Source: Conexibacter stalactiti (GTDB lineage Bacteria; Actinomycetota; Thermoleophilia; Solirubrobacterales; Solirubrobacteraceae). Taken from it: a stretch of 64,000 nt of DNA. The translations under genes were made by a program, and so were the position numbers. The DNA is taken from NCBI RefSeq assembly GCF_035967765.1, contig NZ_JAYWIT010000003.1; one strand, 5' to 3'. Shown here in pieces: positions 45,870 through 55,267 of the stretch. The notes below the pieces were generated by a model, which was not told where the DNA came from, searched no databases, and worked only from the letters and a program-made list of their open reading frames with translations. Positions within the stretch are counted from its first letter, which is position 1. Every line of letters begins with the position of its first letter.

Positions 45870-46567
45870 TGCTGCGTGCCGCGAACCTGCACGCCGGCTA
45901 CCGCCGGGGCGTGCCCGTCCTGCACGGGATCGACCTCGACGTCGCCGCCGGCGGCGCGCTCGGCGTGATCGGCCGCAACGGCGCCGGCAAGACCTGCCTG
46001 GCGCAGACGCTGACGGGCGCGCTGCCGGTGATGGACGGCAGCGTGCTGATCGGCGACGACGACGTCAGCGGCAAGGACAGCCGCGCGCGCGTCCGCGCCC
46101 GCCTCTCGCACGTGCCGGAGGGGCGGATGATCTTCGGCGACCTGACGGTGCGCGAGAACCTCGAGGTCGCCGCCTTCGGCGCGGGCGTCAAGCTCACCGC
46201 CGAGCAGCTGCACGACGTCGAGGAGCGCTTCCCGATCCTCGCGCGCAAGGCGGGCGATCGCGCCGGCTCGCTCAGCGGCGGCGAGCAGCAGTGGCTGGCG
46301 ATCGGGCGGGCGCTCGTGCAGCAGCCGCGCGTGATCGTGCTCGACGAGCCCTCGCTGGGGCTCTCGCCCGTCGCGATCGACGGCGTCGCGGAGGCGCTCA
46401 CGGGGATCCGCGAGACGGGCGTCGCGCTGATCCTGATGGAGCAGAACCCGTACCTGCTGAAGGCCGTCTGCGACGAGGTGCTGCTGCTCGACCAGGGGCG
46501 CGTCACGCGCTCGCTCGACGGCGAGGCCGGCGAGCAGCTCGTCGCCGAGGCGTACTTCGGCGGCTGA
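45869..46567 (+). CDS. livF: Branched-chain-type ABC transporter ATPase LivF
   Basis: A 232-aa ATPase. Walker A GRNGAGKTC has Cys in place of the usual second Thr. Signature LSGGEQQWLAIGRAL, Walker B VIVLDEPSLGLS and switch His-equivalent region LILMEQN are standard for LivF, which also has Q in place of H. The start overlaps the livG stop by one base. A strong hairpin downstream ends the operon. Confidence 0.94.
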   Translation: MLRAANLHAGYRRGVPVLHGIDLDVAAGGALGVIGRNGAGKTCLAQTLTGALPVMDGSVLIGDDDVSGKDSRARVRARLSHVPEGRMIFGDLTVRENLEVAAFGAGVKLTAEQLHDVEERFPILARKAGDRAGSLSGGEQQWLAIGRALVQQPRVIVLDEPSLGLSPVAIDGVAEALTGIRETGVALILMEQNPYLLKAVCDEVLLLDQGRVTRSLDGEAGEQLVAEAYFGG

Positions 46568-46613
46568 GACCGGTGGGCCGCGGCGCGCCCTGCGAGGCGC
46601 GCTCGCGACCGCA

Positions 46614-46645
46614 GCCGCGGCGCGCCCTGCACGGCGCGCCGCGGC
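46614..46645. terminator. Bidirectional terminator-like hairpin after livF
   Basis: A 13-bp GC stem (46614-46626 with 46633-46645) with a 6-nt loop CTGCAC separates the convergent livF and phosphotransferase genes. No T-tract. A partial direct copy of the left arm occurs at about 46579. Confidence 0.7.
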
Positions 46646-46655
46646 GAAGTCCGTC

Positions 46656-47702
46656 TCAGCTCGCCGCGCGCGCCTCGCGCAGCGCCCGCCGCGCCAGCTC
46701 GGGCACGCCGCTCTCCAGCTCGTGCGCGTAGGGGTCGTCGGTCGTGCCGCGGACCGCCTGCGCGTAGATCGTCTCCAGCCCGACCGCTCCGCGCCAGAAC
46801 GCGAAGGTCGTGTACCAGCCGAGCGCCTCGATCGAGCGGCCGGAGCGCTCTGCGTAGCGCTCCGCGAGCTGCCGCCGGCTGGGGAAGCCGCCGTCGGCGA
46901 CCGCGGCCGCCAGCGACAGGATCGCGCCGCTGTCGTCACCGGGCTCGGGCCACGCCGACAGCAGCCAGCCGAGGTCGATCAGCGGGTCGCCGACGGTCGC
47001 GATCTCCCAGTCGAGGATCGCCGCCAGGTGGGCCGGCGCGCGCGGGGCGAAGATGACGTTGCCGAGCCGGTAGTCGCCGTGCACGACCGTCACGTCCCGC
47101 TGCCGCGGCCGGTGGTCGTGCAGCCATGCGAGCACCTCGTCGGCCTCGGGCACCTCGCGCGCCCGGCGCGTCTCCCAGATCCCGCCCCAGCGCCGCAGCT
47201 GCCGCTCCAGGAACCGCTCGCCGTCGCCGAAGGCGGCGAGCGCCGGGCGGCCCGCGTCGACCGTGTGCAGCTCCACGAGCGCGTCGACCAGCTCGTCGGC
47301 GACGGCGCGCCGCTGCGCGCCGTCGGACAGCGCCGCCGGCAGCGTCGAGGTGACGACGTACCCGTCGATCTTCGCCATCACGTAGAACGGCACGTCGAGC
47401 ACGGCGCGGTCGTCGCAGACGAGCAGCACCTCCGGGATGCGCGCCGCCGTCCCGCGCAGGGCGGTCAGGAAGCGCGCCTCGCGCAGCACGTCGTGGGCAC
47501 GCGGGTCGAACGGCGGCCGCGGCGGGCGGCGCAGCACCACCTCGGTGGCGCCGCGCCGCAGCAGGAAGGTGACGTTCGAGTGGCCTTCGCCGATCAGCGT
47601 CGCCTCCAGCGGACCCGCGCCGATGCCGTGCGCGTCGAGCAGCCGCTCCAGCGGCTCGAGCACGAGCAGCGGGGGAAGCGCCGCGCGTTCAGCGGCGGTC
47701 AT
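46656..47702 (-). CDS. APH-family phosphotransferase, FadE36/ACAD10-kinase/LvaA-like (copy 1)
   Basis: A 348-aa cytoplasmic kinase of the aminoglycoside-phosphotransferase fold. The N-lobe has IGEGHSNVTFLL and a VVLRRPPRP strand. The catalytic loop VVHGDYRLGNVIF provides the Asp base and Asn, and LDWEIATVGDPLIDLGWLL carries the metal-binding DxE. This subgroup includes mycobacterial FadE36, the kinase domain of ACAD10/11 and LvaA of levulinate catabolism, which phosphorylate 4-hydroxyacyl-CoA rather than antibiotics. It follows an acyl-CoA ligase with a 14-bp overlap. A second copy in the same arrangement lies at 56137-57231. Confidence 0.85.
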   Translation of the reverse strand: MTAAERAALPPLLVLEPLERLLDAHGIGAGPLEATLIGEGHSNVTFLLRRGATEVVLRRPPRPPFDPRAHDVLREARFLTALRGTAARIPEVLLVCDDRAVLDVPFYVMAKIDGYVVTSTLPAALSDGAQRRAVADELVDALVELHTVDAGRPALAAFGDGERFLERQLRRWGGIWETRRAREVPEADEVLAWLHDHRPRQRDVTVVHGDYRLGNVIFAPRAPAHLAAILDWEIATVGDPLIDLGWLLSAWPEPGDDSGAILSLAAAVADGGFPSRRQLAERYAERSGRSIEALGWYTTFAFWRGAVGLETIYAQAVRGTTDDPYAHELESGVPELARRALREARAAS

Positions 47703-49239
47703 GCGCGGGCACCAGCAGGAACTTCTGCACCTTGCCTGAGGTCGTGCGCGGCAGCGGCTCGCTGCGGATCTCCCACTCGCGCGGCACCTTGAAGTTCGCC
47801 AGCTGCTCGCGGCAGAGCGCCTCCAGCTCGCTCGCGTCGAGCGCGTCGGGGTCGTCGACGACGACGACCGCGCGGCCGACCTCGCTGTAGCGCTCGTGCG
47901 GGACGCCGACGACGGCCGCCTCCTTGACCGCGGGGTGCCGGCCGAGCACCCGCTCGATCTCGGCGGGATAGACGTTCAGCCCGCCGCTGATGATCATGTC
48001 CTTCACGCGCCCGGCGATGAAGAGGAAGCCGTCCTCGTCGACCCAGCCGCGGTCGCCGGTGTGCAGCCAGCCGTCGACCAGCGTCGTGCCGGTCGCGTCG
48101 TCGCGCCCGAGGTAGCCGTGCGTGACGGCGGGGGAGCGGCAGATGATCTGCCCCGGCTCGCCGGCCGGCATGTCGCGGCCCTCGTCGTCGACGACCCGCA
48201 CGACGGCGGTCATCGAGGCGCGGCCGGCGGAGCCGCGCTTGGTGATCGCGTGCTCGCCGTCGAGGTAGGTCATGATCGTCGGGAACTCCGACAGCCCGTA
48301 CCCCTGCAGGAACTGGCAGTTCGGCAGCCGCCGCTGGAGATCCTCGATCGCCTCGATCGGGACGTGCTCGCCGCCGCTGAGGATCAGCCGCAGCGACGAC
48401 ATGTCGTGCCGTTCGAGGTTGTCGCCCTCCAGCACCAGCCGCAGCACCGACGGCACGAGCAGCACGATCGAGACCCCGTGCCGCGCGACGGTCGCGCAGA
48501 ACTCCGCGCCGGAGAAGCCGCCGCTCGGGCGCAGCACGACCGTTCCGCCGCGCCACCAGGTGGCGACGGTGAAGTCGTGGAAGCCGGCGCCCCAGCAGAG
48601 CGCGGGCAGCACGAGGTGGACGTCGTCCTCGGTCATCGCGAACTCCGCGACCTGCGTGAGCGCGTTGAAGAGGATGTTGCCGTGCGAGTGCATCGCCGCC
48701 TTCGGCAGCCCCGTCGTGCCCGAGGTGTACTGCAGCAGGAAGAGGTCGTCGGGCGCGGTCGCGGCAACTGGCGCGTCGGCCGCCGCGCCGGCCTCGATCA
48801 GCTGCTCGTAGCGCAGCGCCTCCGTCTCGCCGTCGGTCAGCGCGACCGTCCGCAGGTCGGGCGGGAGATCGGAGGAGATCGAGCCGAGCAGCTCGTCGAA
48901 GGCCGGCTCGTGCACGAGCCAGCGGACGTCGGAGTCGTCGAGCGCGTACGCGATCTCCGGCCCCTTGAGGTAGTAGTTGAGCGGCACGACGACCCCGCCG
49001 AGATGGGCGATCGCGTAATACAGCTCGACGTACTCCGGGCGGTTGTAGAGCAGGATCGCGCAGCGGTCCTCCGGCTGGAAGCCCGCGGCGGCGAGACCGG
49101 TCGCCAGCCGTCGCACGCGCGACTCCAGCTCGGCGTAGGTGAAGCTGCGGTCCTCGAAGACCAGGGCGACGCGGTCGGCGTCGCCCTGGCGCGCCGTCCG
49201 GTTGCGATAGAGCGAGTCGGCAAGCCCGTACAGGCCCAC
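47689..49239 (-). CDS. Acyl-CoA synthetase (AMP-forming), copy 1 of ligase-kinase cassette
   Basis: A 516-aa ANL-superfamily ligase that activates a carboxylate as acyl-AMP and then acyl-CoA. The P-loop is YTSGTTGLPKAAMH, the A5 region GYGLSEFPT, the A8 hinge GDRGWVDEDGFLFIAGRVKDMI, and A10 lysine PRTTSGKVQK. GTG at 49239 is preferred because AAGGAGG lies 6 bases ahead. The 3' end overlaps the phosphotransferase start, so both proteins are made together. Divergent from an MBL-fold hydrolase 122 bp away. The carboxylate is unknown. Confidence 0.92.
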   Translation of the reverse strand: MGLYGLADSLYRNRTARQGDADRVALVFEDRSFTYAELESRVRRLATGLAAAGFQPEDRCAILLYNRPEYVELYYAIAHLGGVVVPLNYYLKGPEIAYALDDSDVRWLVHEPAFDELLGSISSDLPPDLRTVALTDGETEALRYEQLIEAGAAADAPVAATAPDDLFLLQYTSGTTGLPKAAMHSHGNILFNALTQVAEFAMTEDDVHLVLPALCWGAGFHDFTVATWWRGGTVVLRPSGGFSGAEFCATVARHGVSIVLLVPSVLRLVLEGDNLERHDMSSLRLILSGGEHVPIEAIEDLQRRLPNCQFLQGYGLSEFPTIMTYLDGEHAITKRGSAGRASMTAVVRVVDDEGRDMPAGEPGQIICRSPAVTHGYLGRDDATGTTLVDGWLHTGDRGWVDEDGFLFIAGRVKDMIISGGLNVYPAEIERVLGRHPAVKEAAVVGVPHERYSEVGRAVVVVDDPDALDASELEALCREQLANFKVPREWEIRSEPLPRTTSGKVQKFLLVPAHDRR

Positions 49240-49361
49240 GGTTTCCTCCTTGTCAGCGGATCGTCCGACGCTACGTCCGCCAGCGACATGCCCCCAAGCG
49301 CCATTCGGGTATCTCGCAAGCGGTTTCGACCACGCCGCGGCGAACGGCATCGTGGGCGACG

Positions 49362-50360
49362 ATGACGACCATGCGCAGCGGCATCCATCGGGTCGAGCTG
49401 GAGTCCGGCTACGTCGTCGGCTCGGTCAACGCCTGGCTGTTCGAGGGCGATCCCTTCACGCTCGTCGACGCCGGCAGCCTGCTGCCGGGCGCGATGCAGC
49501 GGCTGGAGGCGGCGTGCGCGGGCATCGGGCGGCGGTTGGAGGAGATCGAGCAGATCGTCCTGACCCACCACCACGTCGACCACGTCGGCCTCGCCGCGTC
49601 GGTCGCGGAGCGCTCGGGCGCGCCGGTCGTCGCGCTGGCGCAGGCGGCGACCTTCCTGACCGACTACGACGCGCAGATGGCGCGCGACTTCGCGTTCGCG
49701 CGTGTCGCGCTGGAGCTGCACGGCTTCGGCGCGGAGGTCGCCGCGCGGGCCGAGCGGGAGCTCGAAGCCGAGGCGCGCTGGGCCGCGGCGGTGCGGATCG
49801 ACCGGTCGGTCGCCCCAGGCGACGTGGTCGAGATCGGAGCGGGCGCGTTCGACGTGCTGCACCGTCCCGGCCACAGCGAGACCGACACGGTCTTCGCCGA
49901 CGCGCGGCGCGGGATCGTCATCTCCGGCGACCACCTGATGCGCGACCACGCGTCGATGCCGATGTTCGACCGGCCGATCGGCGTCCTCGCGGACTTCGCC
50001 GAGGAGGCCGCGCGCTGCGCACGGCTGCTCGACTACCGCCGCTCGCTGGCGCGGTCGCGCGGCGACCTCGACGGCCTCGTCATCCCCGGGCACGGCGACT
50101 GCTTCGACGCGCCGCGCGACGTGATCGACCGCCACCTCGCCTTCCAGGACCTCCAGGCGCGCGAGGCGCTGGAGCTGTTCGGCCGCGGCGAGACGCTGAC
50201 GGCGTGCGCGCTCGCCGAGCGGCTGTGGCCGCGGACGGCGCTGGAGTGGGCCTTCCTCAGCGCCAGCACCGTGCTCGGCCTGCTCGGCCGGCTCGAAGCC
50301 GAGGAGAAGCTGGCGCGCGTGACGCTCGACGACGGCCGCGTCGGCTACCGGTCGAGATAG
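49362..50360 (+). CDS. MBL-fold metallo-hydrolase (LACTB2-like), copy 1
   Basis: A 332-aa metallo-beta-lactamase-fold hydrolase. Metal motif THHHVDHVG, HRPGHSETD and GDHLM supply the ligand His/Asp residues, and a C-terminal winged-helix-like segment (LGLLGRLEAEEKLARV) resembles LACTB2-type enzymes. Such proteins hydrolyse thioesters, glutathione esters or phosphodiesters. Next to CoA ligases an acyl-CoA thioesterase role is plausible but not shown. The ATG at 49362 or 49371 are both possible. It is divergent from the ligase. Confidence 0.85.
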   Translation: MTTMRSGIHRVELESGYVVGSVNAWLFEGDPFTLVDAGSLLPGAMQRLEAACAGIGRRLEEIEQIVLTHHHVDHVGLAASVAERSGAPVVALAQAATFLTDYDAQMARDFAFARVALELHGFGAEVAARAERELEAEARWAAAVRIDRSVAPGDVVEIGAGAFDVLHRPGHSETDTVFADARRGIVISGDHLMRDHASMPMFDRPIGVLADFAEEAARCARLLDYRRSLARSRGDLDGLVIPGHGDCFDAPRDVIDRHLAFQDLQAREALELFGRGETLTACALAERLWPRTALEWAFLSASTVLGLLGRLEAEEKLARVTLDDGRVGYRSR

Positions 50361-50431
50361 GCGGACAGTGATCGCGGCGCCCGCTGTGCTCTGATCCTGT
50401 TCGTCGCGTTGACGACTCCAGGAGGAGACCC

Positions 50432-50848
50432 ATGAGCGCCACGACCACCTCGCTCACCGACGAGCAGATCTTCAAGGCCACCCGCGACTGCATCGAGGCG
50501 TGGAACACGCTCGACGTCGAGGCGACGCTCGCGACCTACACCGACGACGTCGTCTACAGAGACCCGAAGACGCGCGGCAAGATCGTCGGCAAGGACGACC
50601 TGCGGCGGTACCTGACGAAGTTCTTCAAGGTCTGGGACTTCCAGTTCACCGTGACCGAGGAGTACCGCCTCGAAGGCAAGGACGCGCAGATGTGCATGTG
50701 GTCCGCCGACCTCACGCACCGCGCCGGCGGCGAGACGATCACGATCCACGGAATGGACATCTGCGAGGTGCGCGGCACCCAGCTCAGCCGCGACGAGGCA
50801 TTCATGGACACGCTTCCGCTGGAGCCGCTGATCACGGCGCAGCGGTAG
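50432..50848 (+). CDS. SnoaL-like/NTF2-fold protein (138 aa)
   Basis: A small cone-fold protein. The N-terminal helix DEQIFKATRDCIEAWNTLD then TYTDDVVYRDP and ETITIHGMDICEV are typical of SnoaL/NTF2-like members, which include isomerases, dehydratases and cyclases acting on small hydrophobic molecules. GGAGGAG lies before the ATG. It overlaps the convergent ligase gene by 17 bp. The catalytic residues cannot be assigned. Confidence 0.85.
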   Translation: MSATTTSLTDEQIFKATRDCIEAWNTLDVEATLATYTDDVVYRDPKTRGKIVGKDDLRRYLTKFFKVWDFQFTVTEEYRLEGKDAQMCMWSADLTHRAGGETITIHGMDICEVRGTQLSRDEAFMDTLPLEPLITAQR

Positions 50849-52394
50849 CCGGCCAGGGGAGGCGCTCCGGCGCCTCCGCGATTCGCGCGCGCAGGCCGCG
50901 CTTGTCGAGCTTGCCGGAGGCCGCCATCGGCAGCGCGTCGACGAACTCGACGTGCTTGGGCACCTCCCAGCGGCCGACGCGCGGCTCGCAGAAGGCGACG
51001 ATCTCCTCGGCGGTCACCTCGCTGCCGGGCGCTCGCACGACGACGGCGACGACCGCCTCGACCCAGCGCGGGTGGGGCGCGCCGACGACCGCGACCTCGT
51101 GGACGCCCGGGTGCTGGGAGAGGACCGTCTCGACGACCGCCGGGTAGACGTTGAAGCCGCCCGAGATGATCATGAAGCTCTTGCGGTCCTGCAGGAAGAC
51201 GAAGCCGGCGTCGTCCTGGACGCCGATGTCGCCGGTCCGCACCCAGCCGTCGCCGAGCGCCCGCTCGGTCTCCGCGGGGTTGTTGCGGTAGCCGGCCAGC
51301 AGCGGCCCGCGCGCCGCGATCTCGCCCGTCTCGCCGCGCGGCAGCTCGCGCGCCTCGTCGTCGAGGATCGCGAAGTCGACGTGCAGCAGCGGCCGCCCGA
51401 CCGAGCTGGACAGGTCGCGGTCGGGGAAGGCGGCGCGATCGGCGTCGCGCAGCATGCAGATCGCGCCGTTGGTCTCGGTCGAGCCGTACCAGTTCTGCAG
51501 CTCGCAGCCGAAGGCGGCGCTGGCACGCGCGAGGATGCCGGCGGTCGACGGGCTGCCGAGCATGATGATCGCGCGCAGCCGCTCGAAGGCGTCGAGGCCG
51601 TCGCCGGCGGCGTCGATGATCGCGGGCAGCATCGTCGGGACGGCGATCATCACCGTCACGCCGTGCTCGCGCGCGAGCGCGGCGGTCGCCTTCGGGTCGA
51701 ACAGGCGCGGCAGCACCGTCGTGGCGCCGCGCGACATCGCGTACGAGCTGAGGTAGATCGGGAAGCCGGGCATCGGCAGGTTGTTGAGCACGACGTCGCC
51801 ACTCTGCAGACCGCCGGCGAACGGCGCGGAGGCGAGCTGCCAGGCGGCGCCCTCCTGCGTCAGCAGCACGCCCTTCGGCATGCCGGTGCTGCCCGACGTG
51901 TAGGAGACGGCGATCACGTCGGAGCGCTCGATCTCGGGCGCCGCGAAGAGGCCGGCGTCGGCGATCAGCGTCTCGACGTCGAGCGGCAGGCCGTGCCCGG
52001 CGCCGAAGCCGATCACCCGCCGGCCGTCGGCGATCAGCCGCTCGATCGTCTCGCGGCCGAGATGCTCGACGCAGTCGGCGCTGACGAAGACGGCGGCGGG
52101 GTCGGCGTCGTCGAGGATGTGCCGCATCTCGCGCTGGGCGTAGCGCCAGTTGATGCCGACGCGCGCGACGCCCGCCTTCGTGCAGGCGATCCAGTGCTCC
52201 ATCACGTCGACCGTCTCGTAGGCGATGATCGCCGAGCGGTCGCCCTTGGCGAGGCCGAGCTGCTGCAGCGCCGCCGCGAGCCGGTCCGAGCGCTCGTGGA
52301 CCTCGCCCCAGGTCACCGAGCGCGCCGGGTCGACGTAGGCGAGCCGCTCCGGTGTCACGGTCGCAAGCCGCCGGACGAGATCTCGGATGAACAT
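50832..52394 (-). CDS. Acyl-CoA synthetase (AMP-forming), ligase 2
   Basis: A 520-aa ANL ligase. P-loop SYTSGSTGMPKGVLL, A5 NWYGSTETNGA, A8 GDIGVQDDAGFVFLQDRKSFMI, A10 lysine AASGKLDKR. Its motifs clearly differ from those of the other three ligases here, so the four probably accept different acids. It is divergent from ligase 3 (149-bp gap) and convergent with the SnoaL-like gene. Confidence 0.9.
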   Translation of the reverse strand: MFIRDLVRRLATVTPERLAYVDPARSVTWGEVHERSDRLAAALQQLGLAKGDRSAIIAYETVDVMEHWIACTKAGVARVGINWRYAQREMRHILDDADPAAVFVSADCVEHLGRETIERLIADGRRVIGFGAGHGLPLDVETLIADAGLFAAPEIERSDVIAVSYTSGSTGMPKGVLLTQEGAAWQLASAPFAGGLQSGDVVLNNLPMPGFPIYLSSYAMSRGATTVLPRLFDPKATAALAREHGVTVMIAVPTMLPAIIDAAGDGLDAFERLRAIIMLGSPSTAGILARASAAFGCELQNWYGSTETNGAICMLRDADRAAFPDRDLSSSVGRPLLHVDFAILDDEARELPRGETGEIAARGPLLAGYRNNPAETERALGDGWVRTGDIGVQDDAGFVFLQDRKSFMIISGGFNVYPAVVETVLSQHPGVHEVAVVGAPHPRWVEAVVAVVVRAPGSEVTAEEIVAFCEPRVGRWEVPKHVEFVDALPMAASGKLDKRGLRARIAEAPERLPWPATAAP

Positions 52395-52543
52395 GGGGCG
52401 GTTCCTTTCAGCAGGCGGACGCAGCGCCGTGGGGGGACATCAGCGTCGCGATCATCGCGCCGCGAGCGTCGTCGCTCTCCGCGCGTCCAGCAGTCTCGGA
52501 CCGTACTCCTGCGACCCGCGGCCGGCACGGCACGCTGCGCGAC

Positions 52544-54106
52544 ATGGACTTCGCGCACCTCATTCGTCAAGCGGCCCGGCACCATCGCGAGAACGTCGCG
52601 GTCGTGCACGGCGACCGCGAGCAGACCTACACCGAGCTGTTCGAACGCGCCAGCCGCCTCGCCAACGCCCTGCGCGGGCTCGGGCTGGCGCAGGGCGACC
52701 GCGTCGCGCTGCTGACGCCGAACGGCTTCGAGACGATCGAACAGCTCGCCGGCGTGGCGCTCGGCGGCTACGTGCGATCGGGGCTCTACACGCACCAGAC
52801 GGGCGAGCTGAACGCCTACATGATGGATCTGGTCGACGCGCGCGCCCTGCTCGTCCACGCCGACCACGTCGAGGAGATCGAGCCGCACCTCGGCGCGCTC
52901 ACCCAGTTGGAGCACGTGCTGGTGTTCGGCGGCGACGCGCGCGGCCACCTCGCCTACGAGCGGGTGCTCGCCGACGCCGCGCCGGACGATCCGCAGGTCG
53001 AGCTGCGGCCCGGCGACGGGCACGTCGTGCGCTTCTCGGCCGGCACGACCGGGCGCCCGAAGGGGATCTACCACACCAACGCCGCCTGGATGAACGTCGA
53101 GAACGAGTGGCGCCTCGGGCTGCCGCAGCTCGACGACCGCGACCGCTACCTGGCGGCCGGGCCGCTGACCCACCTCGCGATCATCTGCGTCTGGCCGATC
53201 CTGCAGGCCGGCGGGCGCGTCGTCGTGATGGAGGCGTTCGACCCCGGCCGGGCGCTGGAGCTGATCGAGCGCGAGCGGATCAGCTTCGCCGTCGTCGTCC
53301 CGACGATGATCCAGGCGCTGCTCGACGATCCCGACGTCGACCGCCGCGACCTCTCCAGCCTTCGCTGCCTGCACTACGCGGCCTCGCCGATCTCCGAGCG
53401 CACCGCGATCCGCGCGCTGGAGCGGTTCGGCCCGATCCTCGTGCAGATGTACGCGCAGAGCGAGGCGATCCCCGCGACGATGCTGCACGCGCACCAGCAC
53501 CTGCCGCAGGGGAGCGAGCGCGAACGGCGCTGGCTGCGCTCGATCGGACGGCCGACGCCGAACACGATCATCACCGTCGTCGACGACGCCGGCCGCGCGT
53601 TGCCGGCCGGCGAGGTCGGCGAGATCGCGATCAGCTCGCCGGGGCGGATGACGGAGATCTGGAAGGACCCGGCCGCGACCGCCGAGCGGCTGCTGCCCGA
53701 CGGCAGCGTGCTCACGCGCGACATGGGCTACATGGACGAGGAGGGCTTCGTCTACCTCTCCGACCGCAAGGAGGACCTGATCATCTCCGGCGGCTACAAC
53801 ATCTGGCCGGCCGAGCTGGAGCGCGCGATCGCGACGCACGCGGCCGTCAGGGAGGTCTGCGTCGTCGGCGTCCCGCACGAGCGCTGGGGGGAGACGCCGA
53901 AGGCGGTCGTGGTGCTGGAGGAGGGCGCGTCGCTGAGCGCCGCTGAGGTGATCGAGCTGACGCGCGAGCAGGTCGGCTCGGTCAAGAAGGTGACGTCGGT
54001 CGAGTTCGCCGGCGAGCTGCCGAAGTCCGGCGTCGGGAAGGTCCTGCGGCGCGAGGTCCGCGCGCCGTTCTGGCCCGACGTCGCCCGGCACGTGAGCGGC
54101 GCGTGA
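52544..54106 (+). CDS. Acyl-CoA synthetase (AMP-forming), ligase 3
   Basis: A 520-aa ANL ligase. The P-loop reads FSAGTTGRPKGIYH, with Ala replacing the second Ser/Thr of the usual TSG start. A5 is QMYAQSEAIPA, A8 GYMDEEGFVYLSDRKEDLI and A10 PKSGVGKVLRR. The start has no clear Shine-Dalgarno, but homology begins at MDFAHLIRQ. It is followed 64 bp later by an unclassified gene in the same direction. Confidence 0.88.
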   Translation: MDFAHLIRQAARHHRENVAVVHGDREQTYTELFERASRLANALRGLGLAQGDRVALLTPNGFETIEQLAGVALGGYVRSGLYTHQTGELNAYMMDLVDARALLVHADHVEEIEPHLGALTQLEHVLVFGGDARGHLAYERVLADAAPDDPQVELRPGDGHVVRFSAGTTGRPKGIYHTNAAWMNVENEWRLGLPQLDDRDRYLAAGPLTHLAIICVWPILQAGGRVVVMEAFDPGRALELIERERISFAVVVPTMIQALLDDPDVDRRDLSSLRCLHYAASPISERTAIRALERFGPILVQMYAQSEAIPATMLHAHQHLPQGSERERRWLRSIGRPTPNTIITVVDDAGRALPAGEVGEIAISSPGRMTEIWKDPAATAERLLPDGSVLTRDMGYMDEEGFVYLSDRKEDLIISGGYNIWPAELERAIATHAAVREVCVVGVPHERWGETPKAVVVLEEGASLSAAEVIELTREQVGSVKKVTSVEFAGELPKSGVGKVLRREVRAPFWPDVARHVSGA

Positions 54107-54170
54107 AAACCCTTCCGCGACTGACGGACGCGCGTTGCGACGGGGCGGCGCGCGGGGAGACGGTGCTGTG

Positions 54171-55190
54171 ATGACGACACTGACCGCGACAGACGACCTG
54201 CTCGTCGGCGAGGCCCCCGACGAGAGCGGCGAGCGCTTCTTCGACCGCTTCTACTTCAACCTGCACGACCCGGCCGCCCCGACGCCGCTGATCATGCTCG
54301 GCGCCGGCTCCTACCCCAACCGCGGGGTGGTCGACGGCTACCTGATCCGGGTCGACCGGGAGCAGCGCAACGTGCGCTTCTCCGATGAGAGCGACCGGCT
54401 GCCGGCGACCGGCGTCGGCCCGCTCTCCTGGGAGATCGTCGAGCCGCTGCGCGCCTGGCGGCTGGTCGTCGGAGAGAACCCCGCCGGCTTCGAGCTGGAC
54501 GTGATCTGGCGCGCTCGCACGAACCCGTGGGAGACCGAGCGGATCCATCTGGAGGACGGCCGCGGCGGCGTCAGCGACTTCGGTCACTTCTTCCAGTCGG
54601 GCACGTACGAGGGGACGCTGCTGCTCGACGGCGAACGGATCGACGTCGGCGGCTGGCGCGGCCAGCGCGACCGCTCGCGCGGCGTGCGGCTCGTCTCCGA
54701 GGGCGGCGGGATCCACCTCTGGATCCAGGCGCAGTTCGCCGACTGCTCGGTCGCGGTCCTCTTCAACCTCGACCGTGACAACGAGGTCACCCACTGCGAC
54801 GGCGCCGTGCTCGGCACCGACGGCGTCGACGATCCGATCGTCGCGGGCGTTCACGCGCTCGAGCTCGACGCCGGCCTCGACTGCCCGCGCGGCACGCTCG
54901 TCTTCACGACGGCCTCAGGGCGCACGCTGCGGCTCGACGTCGACGGGACGGCCGGCGGCGGCTTCCTCTCGGGCGGCGGCTACGGCGGCTGGCACGGCAA
55001 GCCCCGCGGCCGCGGGGTGGTCGAGCACGAGACGTGGCCGCTGGACGGGAGCGTCACGCCGCGGGCGCTCGACACGCCGATGGTCGACCGGCCGGCCCGC
55101 TTCGTGCTCGACGGCGCCGTCGAGGGCGTCGGCGTCTTCGAGTTCGCCGTCACGCGCAGCGCGAGATACGTCTACCGGCCGTCGCTCTGA
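54171..55190 (+). CDS. Unclassified protein, probable beta-rich fold
   Basis: A 339-aa soluble protein. The segment DRFYFNLHDPAAPTPLIMLG and later RTNPWETERIHLEDG, FFQSGTYEG and WRGQRDRSRGVR suggest a beta-sheet fold of the hydroxyneurosporene-synthase/AttH-like sort, but the similarity is only in style. There is no signal peptide. GGGGAGA lies ahead of the ATG (54171). Its place after a CoA ligase suggests it acts on the same lipophilic substrate, which is inference. Confidence 0.6.
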   Translation: MTTLTATDDLLVGEAPDESGERFFDRFYFNLHDPAAPTPLIMLGAGSYPNRGVVDGYLIRVDREQRNVRFSDESDRLPATGVGPLSWEIVEPLRAWRLVVGENPAGFELDVIWRARTNPWETERIHLEDGRGGVSDFGHFFQSGTYEGTLLLDGERIDVGGWRGQRDRSRGVRLVSEGGGIHLWIQAQFADCSVAVLFNLDRDNEVTHCDGAVLGTDGVDDPIVAGVHALELDAGLDCPRGTLVFTTASGRTLRLDVDGTAGGGFLSGGGYGGWHGKPRGRGVVEHETWPLDGSVTPRALDTPMVDRPARFVLDGAVEGVGVFEFAVTRSARYVYRPSL

Positions 55191-55223
55191 GCGAGAGGGC
55201 GCCAGGGGAGCCCTCGCAAAAAA

Positions 55224-55253
55224 TTGACATGCTGACCGGACATACTGTCTGAT
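55224..55253 (+). promoter_or_regulatory. iclR promoter with perfect -35 TTGACA
   Basis: TTGACA (55224-55229), 18 bp, TCTGAT (55248-55253). The operator-like motif 55236-55252 fills the spacer and -10, a position suited to repression. Confidence 0.6.
55236..55252 (+). promoter_or_regulatory. Operator-like motif, site 1 (CCGGACA-N3-TGTCTGA)
   Basis: CCGGACATACTGTCTGA with a GGACA...TGTCT inverted core. A copy with identical outer bases occurs at 60036-60052 upstream of the racemase gene, and a degenerate relative at 59001-59017. It overlaps the iclR promoter, suggesting autoregulation. Confidence 0.6.
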
Positions 55254-55267
55254 ACGATGGTCGCCCG

